This document shows positions 1 through 9,339 of a stretch of 64,000 nucleotides of DNA, piece after piece (positions within the stretch are counted from its first letter, which is position 1; each line of letters starts with the position of its first letter). Under the pieces are notes generated by a model. The model saw only the letters and a program-made list of their open reading frames with translations, made no database searches and was not told the DNA's origin. Position numbers and translations under genes: made by a program. This stretch comes from Brucella intermedia LMG 3301 (GTDB lineage Bacteria; Pseudomonadota; Alphaproteobacteria; Rhizobiales; Rhizobiaceae), in assembly GCF_000182645.1 (NCBI RefSeq), contig NZ_ACQA01000002.1, forward strand, positions 1,793,001 to 1,857,000, written 5' to 3'.

Positions 1-474
1 CGGCGGAAACAGGCGGTTGCGCTTCTTGACAAAGTTGGCATTCCGGACGCCTCACAGCGGGCCCATCACTATCCGCACCAGCTGTCAGGCGGTCAACGCC
101 AGCGCGTCGGCATTGCCATGGCTCTGGCCAACGATCCTGACATCATCATTGCAGACGAGCCGACCACAGCGCTCGATGTCACGGTGCAGGCGCACATTCT
201 TGAACTGCTGCGCAATCTCCAGCGCGAGCGCGGCATGGCTCTTCTGTTTATTACCCATGATTTCGGAGTGGTTTCGGAGATTTGTGACCGCGTGGCAGTG
301 ATGAAAGACGGCGAGATTGTCGAGACGGGTACAACTTCGGCAGTTCTGTCCAATCCGCAGCACAGCTATACGAAACGCTTGATAGCTTGCGTTCCCGAAC
401 TTGGGCAAGGCGCCGACTTTCTGGAGCGTGTGGCGGGTCTCTTCAAGCGCGAAAACGGGAAGGCGACAGGATGA
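1..474 (+). CDS. ABC transporter ATP-binding protein, oligopeptide/dipeptide (DppD/OppD) type, 5' end outside window
   Basis: This is the C-terminal part (157 residues visible) of a peptide-type importer ATPase; the reading frame is open from the first base. Visible are the ABC signature [15 protein letters not shown], the Walker B region [14 protein letters not shown], and the H-loop in FITHDFGVV, followed by the usual DppD/OppD tail ([12 protein letters not shown]). It acts at the inner face of the cytoplasmic membrane and powers uptake with the next ATPase, whose ATG overlaps its TGA by 4 bases. The transported substrate cannot be read from the sequence; dipeptides, oligopeptides, opines and nickel all use this family. 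Confidence 0.93.
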   Translation, partial: RRKQAVALLDKVGIPDASQRAHHYPHQLSGGQRQRVGIAMALANDPDIIIADEPTTALDVTVQAHILELLRNLQRERGMALLFITHDFGVVSEICDRVAVMKDGEIVETGTTSAVLSNPQHSYTKRLIACVPELGQGADFLERVAGLFKRENGKATG

Positions 475-1268
475 GCGGAAATGCAATCAGCGTTCGCGAT
501 CTCACAAAAACCTTCGGTGGCGGGCGAACACTTCTGGGGAAGGAGCGTCACAAAGTCGAGGCGGTTAAAAATGTTTCGTTCGATCTTAGAAGCGGTGAGA
601 CCTTGGCGATCGTCGGTGAAAGCGGATCGGGCAAAAGCACGCTCGCCAGAATGCTTGTCGGACTGACAGAGCCGACGGGTGGTACGATGACGATTGCTGG
701 CCGCGATGCGCGTAAACTGCGAAATGCCGGCGCACGGGCATTTGGCAAGGTCATACAATATGTGTTTCAGGATCCTGTCGCGTCGCTCAATCCCCGAAAG
801 ACAATCGGGCAGATCCTGGAAACACCCCTCAGGCTTCTGTGCGGCCTCGATCCAACTCAACGGCAGGAACGCATGATCCAATTGTTGGACGCCGTTCATA
901 TGCCCAAGGATACGCTGAAACGCTTTCCGCACGAATTCTCCGGGGGCCAGGCCCAGCGTATCGCCATTGCGCGCACGCTGGCGGCTGAAGCGGAAATCGT
1001 CGTGCTCGACGAACCGGTTAGCGCGCTGGATGTCTCTGTTCAGGCGCAGGTTCTTCTGCTTTTGGATCAACTGAAGAAAGAGTTTGGTCTCTCCTATCTC
1101 TTCATCAGTCACGACCTTGCTGTGGTGGAAGCCATCTCCGACAGGGTTGCGGTTATGTATTTCGGGGAAATCGTTGAAGAAGCAACCGCAAGCGCTCTTT
1201 TTGCCAGACCTGAACATGCCTATACACGAAAACTCGTGGAAAGCGCGCCGCGCATCAGGAGAGAGTAG
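471..1268 (+). CDS. ABC transporter ATP-binding protein, oligopeptide/dipeptide (DppF/OppF) type
   Basis: Second ATPase of the peptide-type importer, 265 residues from the ATG at 471, which overlaps the upstream stop (ATGA). Walker A GESGSGKST lies near residue 50, the signature FSGGQAQRIAIARTL near 160, Walker B VVLDEPVSALDVS near 180, and the H-loop ISHDLAVVE near 215. Family members form a heterodimer with the DppD-type subunit on a pair of membrane permeases, which must lie left of the window. An open frame extends upstream to 387, but that stretch overlaps the first ATPase and is not expected to be translated. It is followed after 6 bases by a GntR regulator, which may control the operon. 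Confidence 0.94.
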   Translation: MSGNAISVRDLTKTFGGGRTLLGKERHKVEAVKNVSFDLRSGETLAIVGESGSGKSTLARMLVGLTEPTGGTMTIAGRDARKLRNAGARAFGKVIQYVFQDPVASLNPRKTIGQILETPLRLLCGLDPTQRQERMIQLLDAVHMPKDTLKRFPHEFSGGQAQRIAIARTLAAEAEIVVLDEPVSALDVSVQAQVLLLLDQLKKEFGLSYLFISHDLAVVEAISDRVAVMYFGEIVEEATASALFARPEHAYTRKLVESAPRIRRE

Positions 1269-1274
1269 CAGGAT

Positions 1275-2054
1275 ATGGTCAAAATGGGCCTGAATTCCGA
1301 TCACGAACCGCAATATCGCGCGAGGGCGGCAAAGGTCCGTCGGCGACCGGAAGAGATTGCCGACCGTATCAAGGATGTTATCCGTTCCGATGCATTGAGG
1401 CCGGGAGATCGACTGCCACAGGAAAAGGAACTGATTGACCAGTTCAAGGCCGCCAAGGGCACTGTGCGCGAAGCGATGAAGGCGCTGGAGACGCAGGGTC
1501 TGATTTTTACGCGCAGCGGTCCCGGGGGCGGGGCTTTTGTGGCCGAACCTTCCGCCCAGCACGCAATGGAAATGCTTGGGAGTTATTTTTTCTTCGACCA
1601 TCCGAGCCTTGCGGAAGTCTACGCTATCCGCAAGCTTCTTGAACCGGAGGTCGCGGCTATCCTGTCGGGAAGGCTGACCGAGGACGAGATCATCCGACTA
1701 GAAGACACAATGCGGATTTATGACCGTCCACCAGTTGATCTCGACGACCAGTATCGCCAGCGTGTTGCGGAGCTGGATTTCCATTCCCTGCTGGCGCAAC
1801 TTTGTCCGGACCGCCTGCTCGGCTTCATCTGCGGATTGACCCATAACCTGCTGCGAAGCCTGCCAATCGCACGCGCAATTTATGCGGACCCCACGCCAGC
1901 CTCGCGTGAAGAAGGGCTCATCTTTCAGCATCGATTGCTGGCGGCGCTTGTCGAAAATCGCAGCGAAGATGCGCGACTCATCGCGTTTGAACATATGGTT
2001 TCCGCCGAAAACTATATGCTTTCCAAAGCGGAAACGGTCCGAAAGATCGCATAA
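1275..2054 (+). CDS. GntR-family (FadR/FCD subfamily) transcriptional regulator
   Basis: DNA-binding regulator of 259 residues. A winged helix-turn-helix occupies about residues 20-90 (ADRIKDVIRSDALRPGDRLP, then KGTVREAMKALETQGLI) and an all-helical FCD ligand domain follows from about 115 (EVYAIRKLLEPEVAAIL). FCD regulators usually respond to small carboxylates or sugar acids and often repress the neighbouring transport operon. The start could be 1275 or the ATG at 1284; a weak AGGA precedes 1275. The gene sits 6 bases after the importer ATPase, so it is probably the last gene of that operon, and a strong hairpin follows it. The ligand is unknown. Confidence 0.9.
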   Translation: MVKMGLNSDHEPQYRARAAKVRRRPEEIADRIKDVIRSDALRPGDRLPQEKELIDQFKAAKGTVREAMKALETQGLIFTRSGPGGGAFVAEPSAQHAMEMLGSYFFFDHPSLAEVYAIRKLLEPEVAAILSGRLTEDEIIRLEDTMRIYDRPPVDLDDQYRQRVAELDFHSLLAQLCPDRLLGFICGLTHNLLRSLPIARAIYADPTPASREEGLIFQHRLLAALVENRSEDARLIAFEHMVSAENYMLSKAETVRKIA

Positions 2055-2108
2055 CGGAAACTAAAAAGTTGGGAACCATCCCGGCGCTCCCGCATTTGCA
2101 ATTATGCA

Positions 2109-2146
2109 GGCCGTCGCCATGAAAGATGCGACGGCCTCATTTGTTT
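2109..2146 (+). terminator. Rho-independent terminator after the GntR gene
   Basis: A perfect 9-bp stem (GGCCGTCGC / GCGACGGCC) with a 10-base loop is followed by TCATTTGTTT. It lies 54 bases after the GntR stop and before asnO, so it separates the two transcription units. Confidence 0.8.
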
Positions 2147-2177
2147 ATGACTGATAATGGAGGTTTCGACCCTTTTT

Positions 2178-3953
2178 ATGTGTGGTATTTGCGGAGAAGT
2201 CAGGTTTGACGGTCGTTCCCCGTCAGTTTCGGCAGTCTCGAAAATGGCGGATGTACTCAGTCCTCGCGGGCCCGATGCATCCGGGATTGTGGTCCGGGGC
2301 AATATCGGCTTCGGGCATCGAAGATTGAGAATCCTTGATCTTTCCGAAAAATCGCAGCAACCGATGATCGACGCCGACCTCGGTTTGACGCTTGTTTTCA
2401 ATGGCTGCATCTATAATTTCCGCGAATTGCGCACAGAGCTGGAACAGAAGGGCTACAAGTTCTTCTCCGACGGTGACACAGAAGTCATTCTCAAGGCATG
2501 GCATGCATGGGGCGAAAGCTGCGTTACGCGTTTTCTTGGCATGTTTGCTTTCGCCATTCACGAACGCGATACCGGCAGGGTTATCCTGGCGCGTGATCGC
2601 TTCGGCATCAAGCCGCTCTATATCGCCGAGGTGGCCGGTGCCTTGCGGTTCGCCTCTTCTTTGCCTGCTCTGGTTAAGGCAGGCGGCATCGACACCTCGA
2701 TAGACCGCGCGGCCTTGCACAATTACATGAGTTTTCATGCCGTGGTGCCGCCACCACGCACGATCTATAATGGTGTTCGAAAGCTCCCCCCGGCGACAAT
2801 CCGTGTCTATGAACCGAATGGACGTTTTGCTGACCGCGTCTATTGGCAGGCGCCTTATCGTCGTCTACCCGGCGACGGCGCGTTGAGCCGCGAGGAATGG
2901 CAGGAGCAATTGCTCGCCATGCTGCGTGTCGCTGTCAAGCGCCGGATGATTTCCGACGTGCCGGTCGGCGTGCTTTTATCCGGAGGGGTGGATTCAAGCC
3001 TGATCGTCGGTCTGCTGGCTGAGGCAGGTCAATCGGGCCTGATGAGTTTTTCAGTTGGTTTTGAGGAAGCAAACGGGGAAAAAGGCGACGAATTTGTCTA
3101 TTCCGATCTGATCGCCGAGCATTTCGGGACCGAACATCATAAGATCTTTGTGCCTTCTGCAGACCTCATGGACGCCTTGCCGGGAACGATCGCGGCAATG
3201 TCCGAACCAATGGTGTCCTATGATAATGTCGGCTTCTACCTTCTTTCCAAGGAAGTTTCGAAGCATATCAAGGTTGTCCAGTCGGGACAGGGCGCGGATG
3301 AAGGGTTCGGCGGCTATCACTGGTATCCACCGCTAGTCGATTCCAACGATGTCGTCAGCGACTATGCCAAAGGGTTCCGTGACCGCTCGCACGACGTTCT
3401 CGTCACGCAGCTATCGCCGGAATGGATGCCGGAACGTGATTACAGTCAGGACCTTCTGGAAGAACATCTGCTGCAGGATGGAGCGGATACGCCTGTCGAC
3501 CGTGCGCTGCGGCTCGATACGAATGTGATGCTCGTGGACGATCCGGTCAAGCGCGTGGACAACATGACGATGGCCTGGGGGCTTGAAGCGCGGGTGCCGT
3601 TTCTGGATCATGAGCTGGTCGAGCTTGCCGCCCGCATTCCGCCGGAGGAAAAACTGCGTGACGGCGGCAAGGGTATCCTCAAGGATGTGGCGAGGAAGGT
3701 CGTTCCAAGCGAAGTGATCGACCGCAAGAAGGGATATTTCCCGGTTCCGCAGCTCAAATACATCGATGGCCCTTATCTCGATATGTTGCGAGATGCCCTC
3801 TCTTCACAAAAGGCGAGGGAGCGCGGACTTTTCCAACGCGATTATCTTGAACGCCTGTTTGCAAAACCGTCCGAACACATAACGCCGTTGCGCGGTTCGG
3901 AGCTTTGGCAGGTTGGCCTCCTTGAAATGTGGCTGCAAACGCAGGAGGCATGA
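2178..3953 (+). CDS. asnO: Asparagine synthase-like amidotransferase, N-acetylglutaminylglutamine amide synthesis
   Basis: Class II glutamine amidotransferase of 591 residues. The start is set at the ATG giving MCGICGEV, because Cys2 must become the N-terminal nucleophile; an in-frame ATG 21 bases upstream would bury it. The glutaminase domain covers about residues 2-210, and the synthase domain carries the PP-loop SGGVDSSL near 270. Together with the following GNAT/ATP-grasp gene this matches the pair that makes the osmoprotectant N-acetylglutaminylglutamine amide in Sinorhizobium meliloti and Pseudomonas aeruginosa; this enzyme would amidate the dipeptide. The stop lies 1 base before the ngg start, implying one operon. 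Housekeeping asparagine synthetase is a less likely alternative given this neighbour. Confidence 0.9.
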   Translation: MCGICGEVRFDGRSPSVSAVSKMADVLSPRGPDASGIVVRGNIGFGHRRLRILDLSEKSQQPMIDADLGLTLVFNGCIYNFRELRTELEQKGYKFFSDGDTEVILKAWHAWGESCVTRFLGMFAFAIHERDTGRVILARDRFGIKPLYIAEVAGALRFASSLPALVKAGGIDTSIDRAALHNYMSFHAVVPPPRTIYNGVRKLPPATIRVYEPNGRFADRVYWQAPYRRLPGDGALSREEWQEQLLAMLRVAVKRRMISDVPVGVLLSGGVDSSLIVGLLAEAGQSGLMSFSVGFEEANGEKGDEFVYSDLIAEHFGTEHHKIFVPSADLMDALPGTIAAMSEPMVSYDNVGFYLLSKEVSKHIKVVQSGQGADEGFGGYHWYPPLVDSNDVVSDYAKGFRDRSHDVLVTQLSPEWMPERDYSQDLLEEHLLQDGADTPVDRALRLDTNVMLVDDPVKRVDNMTMAWGLEARVPFLDHELVELAARIPPEEKLRDGGKGILKDVARKVVPSEVIDRKKGYFPVPQLKYIDGPYLDMLRDALSSQKARERGLFQRDYLERLFAKPSEHITPLRGSELWQVGLLEMWLQTQEA

Positions 3954-3954
3954 A

Positions 3955-5748
3955 ATGCGGAAAACCGGTGAGGTGGATATGACCCGGCAGAAAGCGAAAG
4001 GTCGCAAAGCCTTTTCGCACCGTCTAACGCGCTTGCGTACGCCTGAAAGCGCTGGCTTTTATCAGGAACATGCGCATGGCCACGACAAGACGGGAAGCGG
4101 AGATCGCAAGCAGGATGTGTTTGTCGATTGTGGCTGGGGTCGGCTGCTCTTCGCGCAGACCTTCGAAACCAATGAGGCCATTGTGGAAGCTTTGCGGGCG
4201 GAAGCACCAGCAAGCCGCGATATCGTCTTTTACGTCAGCGATCCTCATGTGCTGCTGTCGCTCGCACCACACGAGATATTTCTCGATCCGTCGCATACGT
4301 ATCGGATTGAACTTGCTACCTATCGCCCGGGCGGGCGGCGGACACGCGGCATAACCATCCGTCGTGCAGTCTCCGAAGTGGACGCGGAAGGCATCAACGC
4401 CGTCTATGCGGCCTGTGGCATGGTTCAACTGCGTCCCGACTTTTTCTCATCGGAGCGAGACAACCGTGCTGTTACCTATTTTGTGGCTCAGGACGATGCT
4501 ACCGGCGAAATTGTTGGCACTGTGACGGGTATCGATCATCAGCGTCTTTTCGACGATCCTGATCGCAGTGCTTCGCTCTGGTGTCTTGCGGTCCATCCGC
4601 AAGCACGACAGCCCGGTATTGGCGAAAAACTGGTGCGTAAACTTGCCGAGCATTTTCAGGCTCGTGGTTTGAGCCATATCGATCTATCGGTTCTGCACGA
4701 CAATGAGAATGCTATAAGGCTCTATGAAAAGCTGAGGTTTCGCCGTGTTCCGCTCTTCGCGATCAAGCGCAAGAACGCAATAAATGAGAAGTTCTTCGCC
4801 TCACATCTGGAATCCTTTGACGCGCTCAATCCCTATGCCCGCATCATTATTGATGAAGCGGTGCGCCGTGGTGTTCAGGTTGAAGTGACCGATGCCGATG
4901 GTGGCTTTTTCCGTCTCTCCTATGGCGGACGCTCGGTTCATTGTCGTGAGAGCCTATCTGAAATGACATCTGGTGTCGCAATGTCGATCTGTGACGACAA
5001 GGCCGTGACGCGGCGTGTCGTCGAGAAGGCGGGTTTGACAGTGCCGGAGCAGATTGCCGCCGAAGCGAATGACGGTGCGCTGGAAGATTTTCTAAAGCAT
5101 CACGGCAAGCTGGTGGTGAAACCAGCCCGGGGCGAACAGGGAAGAGGCATTTCCGTCGGGATTTCGACCATGAAAGACCTGCGAACGGCGATCAAACAGG
5201 CGCGAACCGTGTGCGACCGTGTGCTGCTGGAGGCGTGTTTTGAAGGCGAGGACCTTCGGCTGGTGATAATAGACTACCAGCTCGTTGCAGCTGCGGTTCG
5301 CCGCCCGCCACGGGTGGTCGGCGATGGCAAAGCAACAATCCGCAAGCTTATCGAGATACAATCCCGCAGACGCGCTGCGGCGACAGGCGGAGAAAGCCGT
5401 ATTCCTGTAGATGCTGAAACGAAAAGATGCCTGGAGGAACAAGGTCTGTCGCTCGATTCTGTTTTGGAGGATCATCGCGAAATTACGGTCCGCAAGGCGG
5501 CCAATCTTCATACAGGCGGTACGATCCACGACGTTACAGCTACTGTTCATAGAGACCTTGTTGATGCTGCCTGTAAGGCTGCCCGGGCAATCGGTATTCC
5601 CGTTGTCGGGATCGATTTCATGGTCAAGCAACCCAAAAACCCGGATTATATCTTCGTTGAAGCCAATGAGCGTCCGGGGCTTGCTAATCATGAGCCCCAA
5701 CCGACTGCCGCAAGATTTCTCGATTTGTTGTTTCCTGGATCAAGATAA
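3955..5748 (+). CDS. ngg: N-acetylglutaminylglutamine synthetase (GNAT acetyltransferase + ATP-grasp ligase)
   Basis: A 597-residue bifunctional enzyme. After a leader of about 120 residues, a GNAT domain (about 125-265) shows the acetyl-CoA loop region VHPQARQPGIGEKLVRKL and NENAIRLYEKLRFRRV; an ATP-grasp domain (about 340-595) shows KLVVKPARGEQGRGISVGI and the metal-binding end FVEANERPGL. It would acetylate glutamine and join a second glutamine with ATP, giving the substrate of the amidotransferase upstream. A GGAGG lies before 3955; the in-frame ATG at 3979 is a possible alternative start. The family is often accompanied by an M42-type peptidase gene, but none follows here. Confidence 0.9.
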   Translation: MRKTGEVDMTRQKAKGRKAFSHRLTRLRTPESAGFYQEHAHGHDKTGSGDRKQDVFVDCGWGRLLFAQTFETNEAIVEALRAEAPASRDIVFYVSDPHVLLSLAPHEIFLDPSHTYRIELATYRPGGRRTRGITIRRAVSEVDAEGINAVYAACGMVQLRPDFFSSERDNRAVTYFVAQDDATGEIVGTVTGIDHQRLFDDPDRSASLWCLAVHPQARQPGIGEKLVRKLAEHFQARGLSHIDLSVLHDNENAIRLYEKLRFRRVPLFAIKRKNAINEKFFASHLESFDALNPYARIIIDEAVRRGVQVEVTDADGGFFRLSYGGRSVHCRESLSEMTSGVAMSICDDKAVTRRVVEKAGLTVPEQIAAEANDGALEDFLKHHGKLVVKPARGEQGRGISVGISTMKDLRTAIKQARTVCDRVLLEACFEGEDLRLVIIDYQLVAAAVRRPPRVVGDGKATIRKLIEIQSRRRAAATGGESRIPVDAETKRCLEEQGLSLDSVLEDHREITVRKAANLHTGGTIHDVTATVHRDLVDAACKAARAIGIPVVGIDFMVKQPKNPDYIFVEANERPGLANHEPQPTAARFLDLLFPGSR

Positions 5749-6112
5749 TGGTAATTTAGCGAAATCGAGATTAATTTATGTTCGTCGGAGAGGCACTCCG
5801 GCGACAGCTGCATTTTTGACTGGCAACCTGGAAATTAAGCGGTTCGCCTTTGGTCGGACCAGAGCATCTTACCTGTGTCTTTAGATCAAAGACGGAGTGC
5901 CAACCAATTAATCTGTCCAACTTTCTGAATTTTCAGTGGGATTCAGATTGTACGAGCTGACAAGCCAGTATGGAGGTTTGGAGGCCCCCAACACCCTCGA
6001 TTTTCGTCCCGATGGCAAGAGGGTGACGGTGTTCTTGCTATCCATTCGAAAGACGAAGGAGTAATACTCCTAACCCGGATAAGTCATTGTCAGGATTTGT
6101 TGACTGGTGTTG
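5749..6112. other. Intergenic region between convergent genes, hairpins only
   Basis: No convincing gene is seen in these 364 bases between ngg (+) and the binding-protein gene (-). It holds a GCAAGA/TCTTGC stem at 6015-6038 and a perfect inverted repeat AGGAGTA-A-TACTCCT at 6057-6071; neither is followed by a clear T-run, so a terminator role is only possible. Confidence 0.6.
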
Positions 6113-7132
6113 TTACTCATGAACAGTGAGTTGAAACCAAGTGTCGAGAAAGCGGCTTCGTTTTAATCCATCCAGATAAACCAGAAGCTCCGGCCCAAGC
6201 TCGACAGGTTGCAGCGATGCTACATCCGAAGGGCTCGTTTCCGATACAAGACCAGTTTGTTGAAGGATCGCCTGACCGTTAGAAGACAGAAGATATGTGA
6301 TTGCCTGTTCGGCAATGTTTGCGTGTCTACTTCGGTCTGGGATGAGCGCGGTCCAGGGTAGAGCGACGACGTAATCCTGTGGTATGATCACTGTAAAATC
6401 CCGTGCGTCATATTGCCATTTGCTCACGTCTGACAACGACACGTTATAGGCAAGATCGATGCTGCCAGCCGACAATGCCTGTAATAGCTCTTCACTCGTG
6501 TCGAAAATACGCGCTTGCGATGCGCCGAAGGCGCGGACAATACGCCAGAATAATGGAGAGCGGATCGAATCCTGAGCCGCCAGCGTATAGCTGACATTAT
6601 CAATGCCGATATTGACGACGCCGACGCGCCGTTGAAAACGCGGTGCGTTTTGCTCTAACAATCGTGCAAGTTCAATGCGTGTCGTTGGCAGTTCATTGTC
6701 GAGCGCGCGACGTCTGACAACGCTCACCGCTGGATCGAAACCGATGCTGAACAATTCGCTACGCCAATGAGCTTGTGGTGCTAAACCTGCATTGCGAACA
6801 ATTCCATTTTTTGGTTGCGCGCCACCTTCATTGGCGATGAGTACCGCAAGATCGGGCGTCGAAAGGATAACGAGATCGGCGGTGCTCGCTTCTTTAGCGC
6901 CAGCAAGAAGCCGCAAAGTCCATTCACCCGGTCTGATCTGCCGATAAGCAATGTTCACACCGAGCAATTGACGGGCAAGACCAGCCTGTACGGGGGCTAT
7001 GGTTCCGGGTGCGATGTCGCCGACAATCTGAAATTCGGGTTTTGAGACCGGGTCATTTTGCGCATGCGTGTTATGCCATGAAGGAACAATCAATATCAGA
7101 ACGGCACAGAATTGCAGGATAATGCATTTCAT
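6113..7132 (-). CDS. Periplasmic solute-binding protein encoded with a two-component system
   Basis: A 339-residue exported protein with a signal peptide (hydrophobic ILQFCAVLILIVPS, cleavage probably after HAQ). The rest resembles type 2 periplasmic binding proteins of the iron/anion class (QEQ-like hinge segments, DLVILSTPDLAVLI, LAYNVSLSDVSKWQ). Its ATG overlaps the stop of the sensor kinase gene by 4 bases, so regulator, kinase and binding protein form one minus-strand operon. I infer that it presents a ligand to the kinase or shares it with the importer transcribed in the opposite direction. The ligand cannot be read from the sequence. Confidence 0.8.
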   Translation of the reverse strand: MKCIILQFCAVLILIVPSWHNTHAQNDPVSKPEFQIVGDIAPGTIAPVQAGLARQLLGVNIAYRQIRPGEWTLRLLAGAKEASTADLVILSTPDLAVLIANEGGAQPKNGIVRNAGLAPQAHWRSELFSIGFDPAVSVVRRRALDNELPTTRIELARLLEQNAPRFQRRVGVVNIGIDNVSYTLAAQDSIRSPLFWRIVRAFGASQARIFDTSEELLQALSAGSIDLAYNVSLSDVSKWQYDARDFTVIIPQDYVVALPWTALIPDRSRHANIAEQAITYLLSSNGQAILQQTGLVSETSPSDVASLQPVELGPELLVYLDGLKRSRFLDTWFQLTVHE

Positions 7133-8532
7133 GCGCGCGGCTCCGGTGTCGTTGCGGGCAATGTCACCAGCACGCTTGTTCCACCACCTTCGCGGTCGCG
7201 CAGTTTAATCTGGCCGCCCAACGCTTCCGCAACCATTTTTGCTATCGACAAACCAAGGCCGGAACCGGGCTTTGATTGATTTGCTCGGACGAAGCGTTCG
7301 AAGACACGGTCTTTCATGTCGGTCGCAAGCCCTGCGCCTCTGTCATGAACACCAAGGGTGATCGTAGCTCCATTCTGGCTAAGGCTGATAGTAACAGGGC
7401 CGGGCGCATGAATAAGTGCGTTTTCGACGATATTGCGGATCATTTCTCTGAGGCTGATGGCTTCGCCACTCATATAGAGCGGCTCATCGGGCATATCAAA
7501 GCTGATGGTTTGTTGCAGATCGAAATAACTGCCTTCAGCGCGCAGTCTTCGGACTGCTTCCTGTGTAACCTGCCGTAGATCGAGCGTTTCGAGCCTTCGC
7601 GATTGAATACTGTGCAGCGTCGTCGCCTCAGATAAAAGCTGATTTGCGAGAAGACTTGCGCTTATGGAGTTGGTATGGACACGGGCAAGGATTTCCTTTT
7701 GCCGGTCTGGATCAGTTTCTTCGAATGACAGTTCGGTCAGGGCACGCAAGGCGGTAAGTGGCGTGCGCATCTGATGTGCTGCATCGGCTGTGACCAGCTT
7801 TAATCCGGCAAGCACATCGTTCAGCCGCCCCATGAAATCATTGAGCGCTGTGACAAGTGCGCTGACTTCCTTGGGAATAGGACCGGCAACCGGGTTAAGG
7901 TCGGATGAGGAGCGCTGGCGCAGATCAAACTCAACCGTTCGCAGCGGTCTGAATGCAAACCGGATTGCGAGCCAGATAAGGACCAGTGCGAGCAAAGCCA
8001 CTCCAAGCGCAGGCAAGAGAGTGTTGAGGCTTAGTTGCAAGGTTAGCTGCCTCCGCGCTTCGCGCGTTTCACCCACCAGAACATCGACCCAGCCGCCGCC
8101 TCTTGCGTCGCTGTGATAGCGTGCGACTGCAGCAATTCGTACTTTTTCACCGCGATAAACACTGTCGCTGAGGCGAATGCGGCTATTGTTGCCATGCGGA
8201 ATTTCGAGCCCGAGAATAGGCGAACCGGTCAGGAGGCTGCCATCGGGTGCTACGATACGATAGAAAATGCGATTGAGGCGCGAAGTGCCCAGAATGGAAA
8301 AGGCCGAGTGTGGAAGATCGACGCTGAGCGCACCATCCTGCAGAGTTATCGTGTCTGCGATCGATAGGGCCGCCGCTCCAAGAACACGGTCGAATGCTTC
8401 ATCGGCTGCACGATGCGCATACCAGCGACCAAGAAAGAAGAGCAGAACGGTGACGGCAAGCAGCGTTAATCCACTGCCCACCAAAATGCGGCGCTGGATC
8501 GAATATTCCCTGTTTGCGGCTCCTTTGACCAT
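7129..8532 (-). CDS. Sensor histidine kinase, TctE/QseC-like
   Basis: Inner-membrane kinase of 467 residues. TM1 is at about 16-35 (GSGLTLLAVTVLLFF), a periplasmic sensor region of about 140 residues follows, and TM2 is at about 178-198 (LPALGVALLALVLIWLAI). Then come a HAMP-like linker, the H-box with phospho-acceptor His in DAAHQMRTPLTAL, N-box NIVENALIHA, and G-boxes DRGAGL and GSGLGLSIAKMV. Its start overlaps the response-regulator stop (ATGA). The architecture matches kinases that control solute uptake (TctE type), which fits the divergent ABC importer. All catalytic motifs are present. Confidence 0.93.
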   Translation of the reverse strand: MVKGAANREYSIQRRILVGSGLTLLAVTVLLFFLGRWYAHRAADEAFDRVLGAAALSIADTITLQDGALSVDLPHSAFSILGTSRLNRIFYRIVAPDGSLLTGSPILGLEIPHGNNSRIRLSDSVYRGEKVRIAAVARYHSDARGGGWVDVLVGETREARRQLTLQLSLNTLLPALGVALLALVLIWLAIRFAFRPLRTVEFDLRQRSSSDLNPVAGPIPKEVSALVTALNDFMGRLNDVLAGLKLVTADAAHQMRTPLTALRALTELSFEETDPDRQKEILARVHTNSISASLLANQLLSEATTLHSIQSRRLETLDLRQVTQEAVRRLRAEGSYFDLQQTISFDMPDEPLYMSGEAISLREMIRNIVENALIHAPGPVTISLSQNGATITLGVHDRGAGLATDMKDRVFERFVRANQSKPGSGLGLSIAKMVAEALGGQIKLRDREGGGTSVLVTLPATTPEPRA

Positions 8533-9209
8533 CAGAGCTGCGGCGCTTTAAGCCGGAGCAAATAACCCACGCCGCGTTGTGTAACAATCTCAACTGTGCT
8601 GTGCTCGAGCTTCTTCCGCACGCGTGAAACCAGCAGTTCGATAGCATTGGGTGTGCCGGTATCTTCATGGCCAAACAGTTTCAGAACCAGCATATCTTTT
8701 GGAACCGTGACATTGAAACGGGTGGCAAGCATTTCCAGAACGTCGAATTCCCGCCGCCCGAAATCCAGTGGCCCGTCACCCTGCATCACTGATCTTTGTG
8801 TTAGGTTGATCGATAATTCGCCGATCCGCAAAACCGGCTGTGCCACGCCCATATGCCGTCTTGCGACGGCTCTGATACGGGCAAAAAGCTCCCTGAGATC
8901 GAAGGGCTTTACCAGATAATCATCAGCGCCAAGCTCGAGAAGATCGATCTTGTCGGCAATCTGATTGCGAGCGGTGATCACCAATACCGGGCATGACAAG
9001 GATTGTTCTCGCATACTGCGCAGGATGGCAAAACCGTCACGTCCCGGAAGGTTGATGTCGAGTACGATCAGATCAAAGGAGCCATTCACAGCCAGATCTT
9101 CCCCCTGCACACCATCATAGGCAGTCGTGACAGAGTGGCCTTCCTTTTCAAGCTTTGAAGCAATAGCAAACGCAATATCGATTGTGTCTTCTACAAGAAG
9201 GATACGCAT
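8532..9209 (-). CDS. OmpR-family response regulator, TctD-like
   Basis: A 225-residue regulator with a receiver domain (residues 1-115, phospho-acceptor Asp51 in VLDINLPG, Lys in LVKPFDL) and a C-terminal winged helix (about 130-222, ending TQRGVGYLLRL). The start at 9209 gives the canonical MRILLVEDT; the open frame runs 55 codons further upstream but would add a non-conserved leader. It is the first gene of the minus-strand regulator-kinase-binding-protein operon, 130 bases from the divergent importer operon that it probably activates. Confidence 0.94.
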   Translation of the reverse strand: MRILLVEDTIDIAFAIASKLEKEGHSVTTAYDGVQGEDLAVNGSFDLIVLDINLPGRDGFAILRSMREQSLSCPVLVITARNQIADKIDLLELGADDYLVKPFDLRELFARIRAVARRHMGVAQPVLRIGELSINLTQRSVMQGDGPLDFGRREFDVLEMLATRFNVTVPKDMLVLKLFGHEDTGTPNAIELLVSRVRKKLEHSTVEIVTQRGVGYLLRLKAPQL

Positions 9210-9339
9210 GTTGTGTTCGACGATTCTATTCAAGGTTTTCGGGACGACAGGATTCTGACAGTTAGAATTGCTAGTATCTGAGAAAATACTGGATGAGGCT
9301 GCGGCACTTGTATCATAGCAAGTGTCCAGGGAGGAAAAA

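Noticed and set aside
366..1601. A 411-codon minus-strand frame across the ATPase and GntR genes
   Set aside because: The plus strand carries complete ABC and GntR motifs; the minus frame has no recognisable features and is an antisense shadow.
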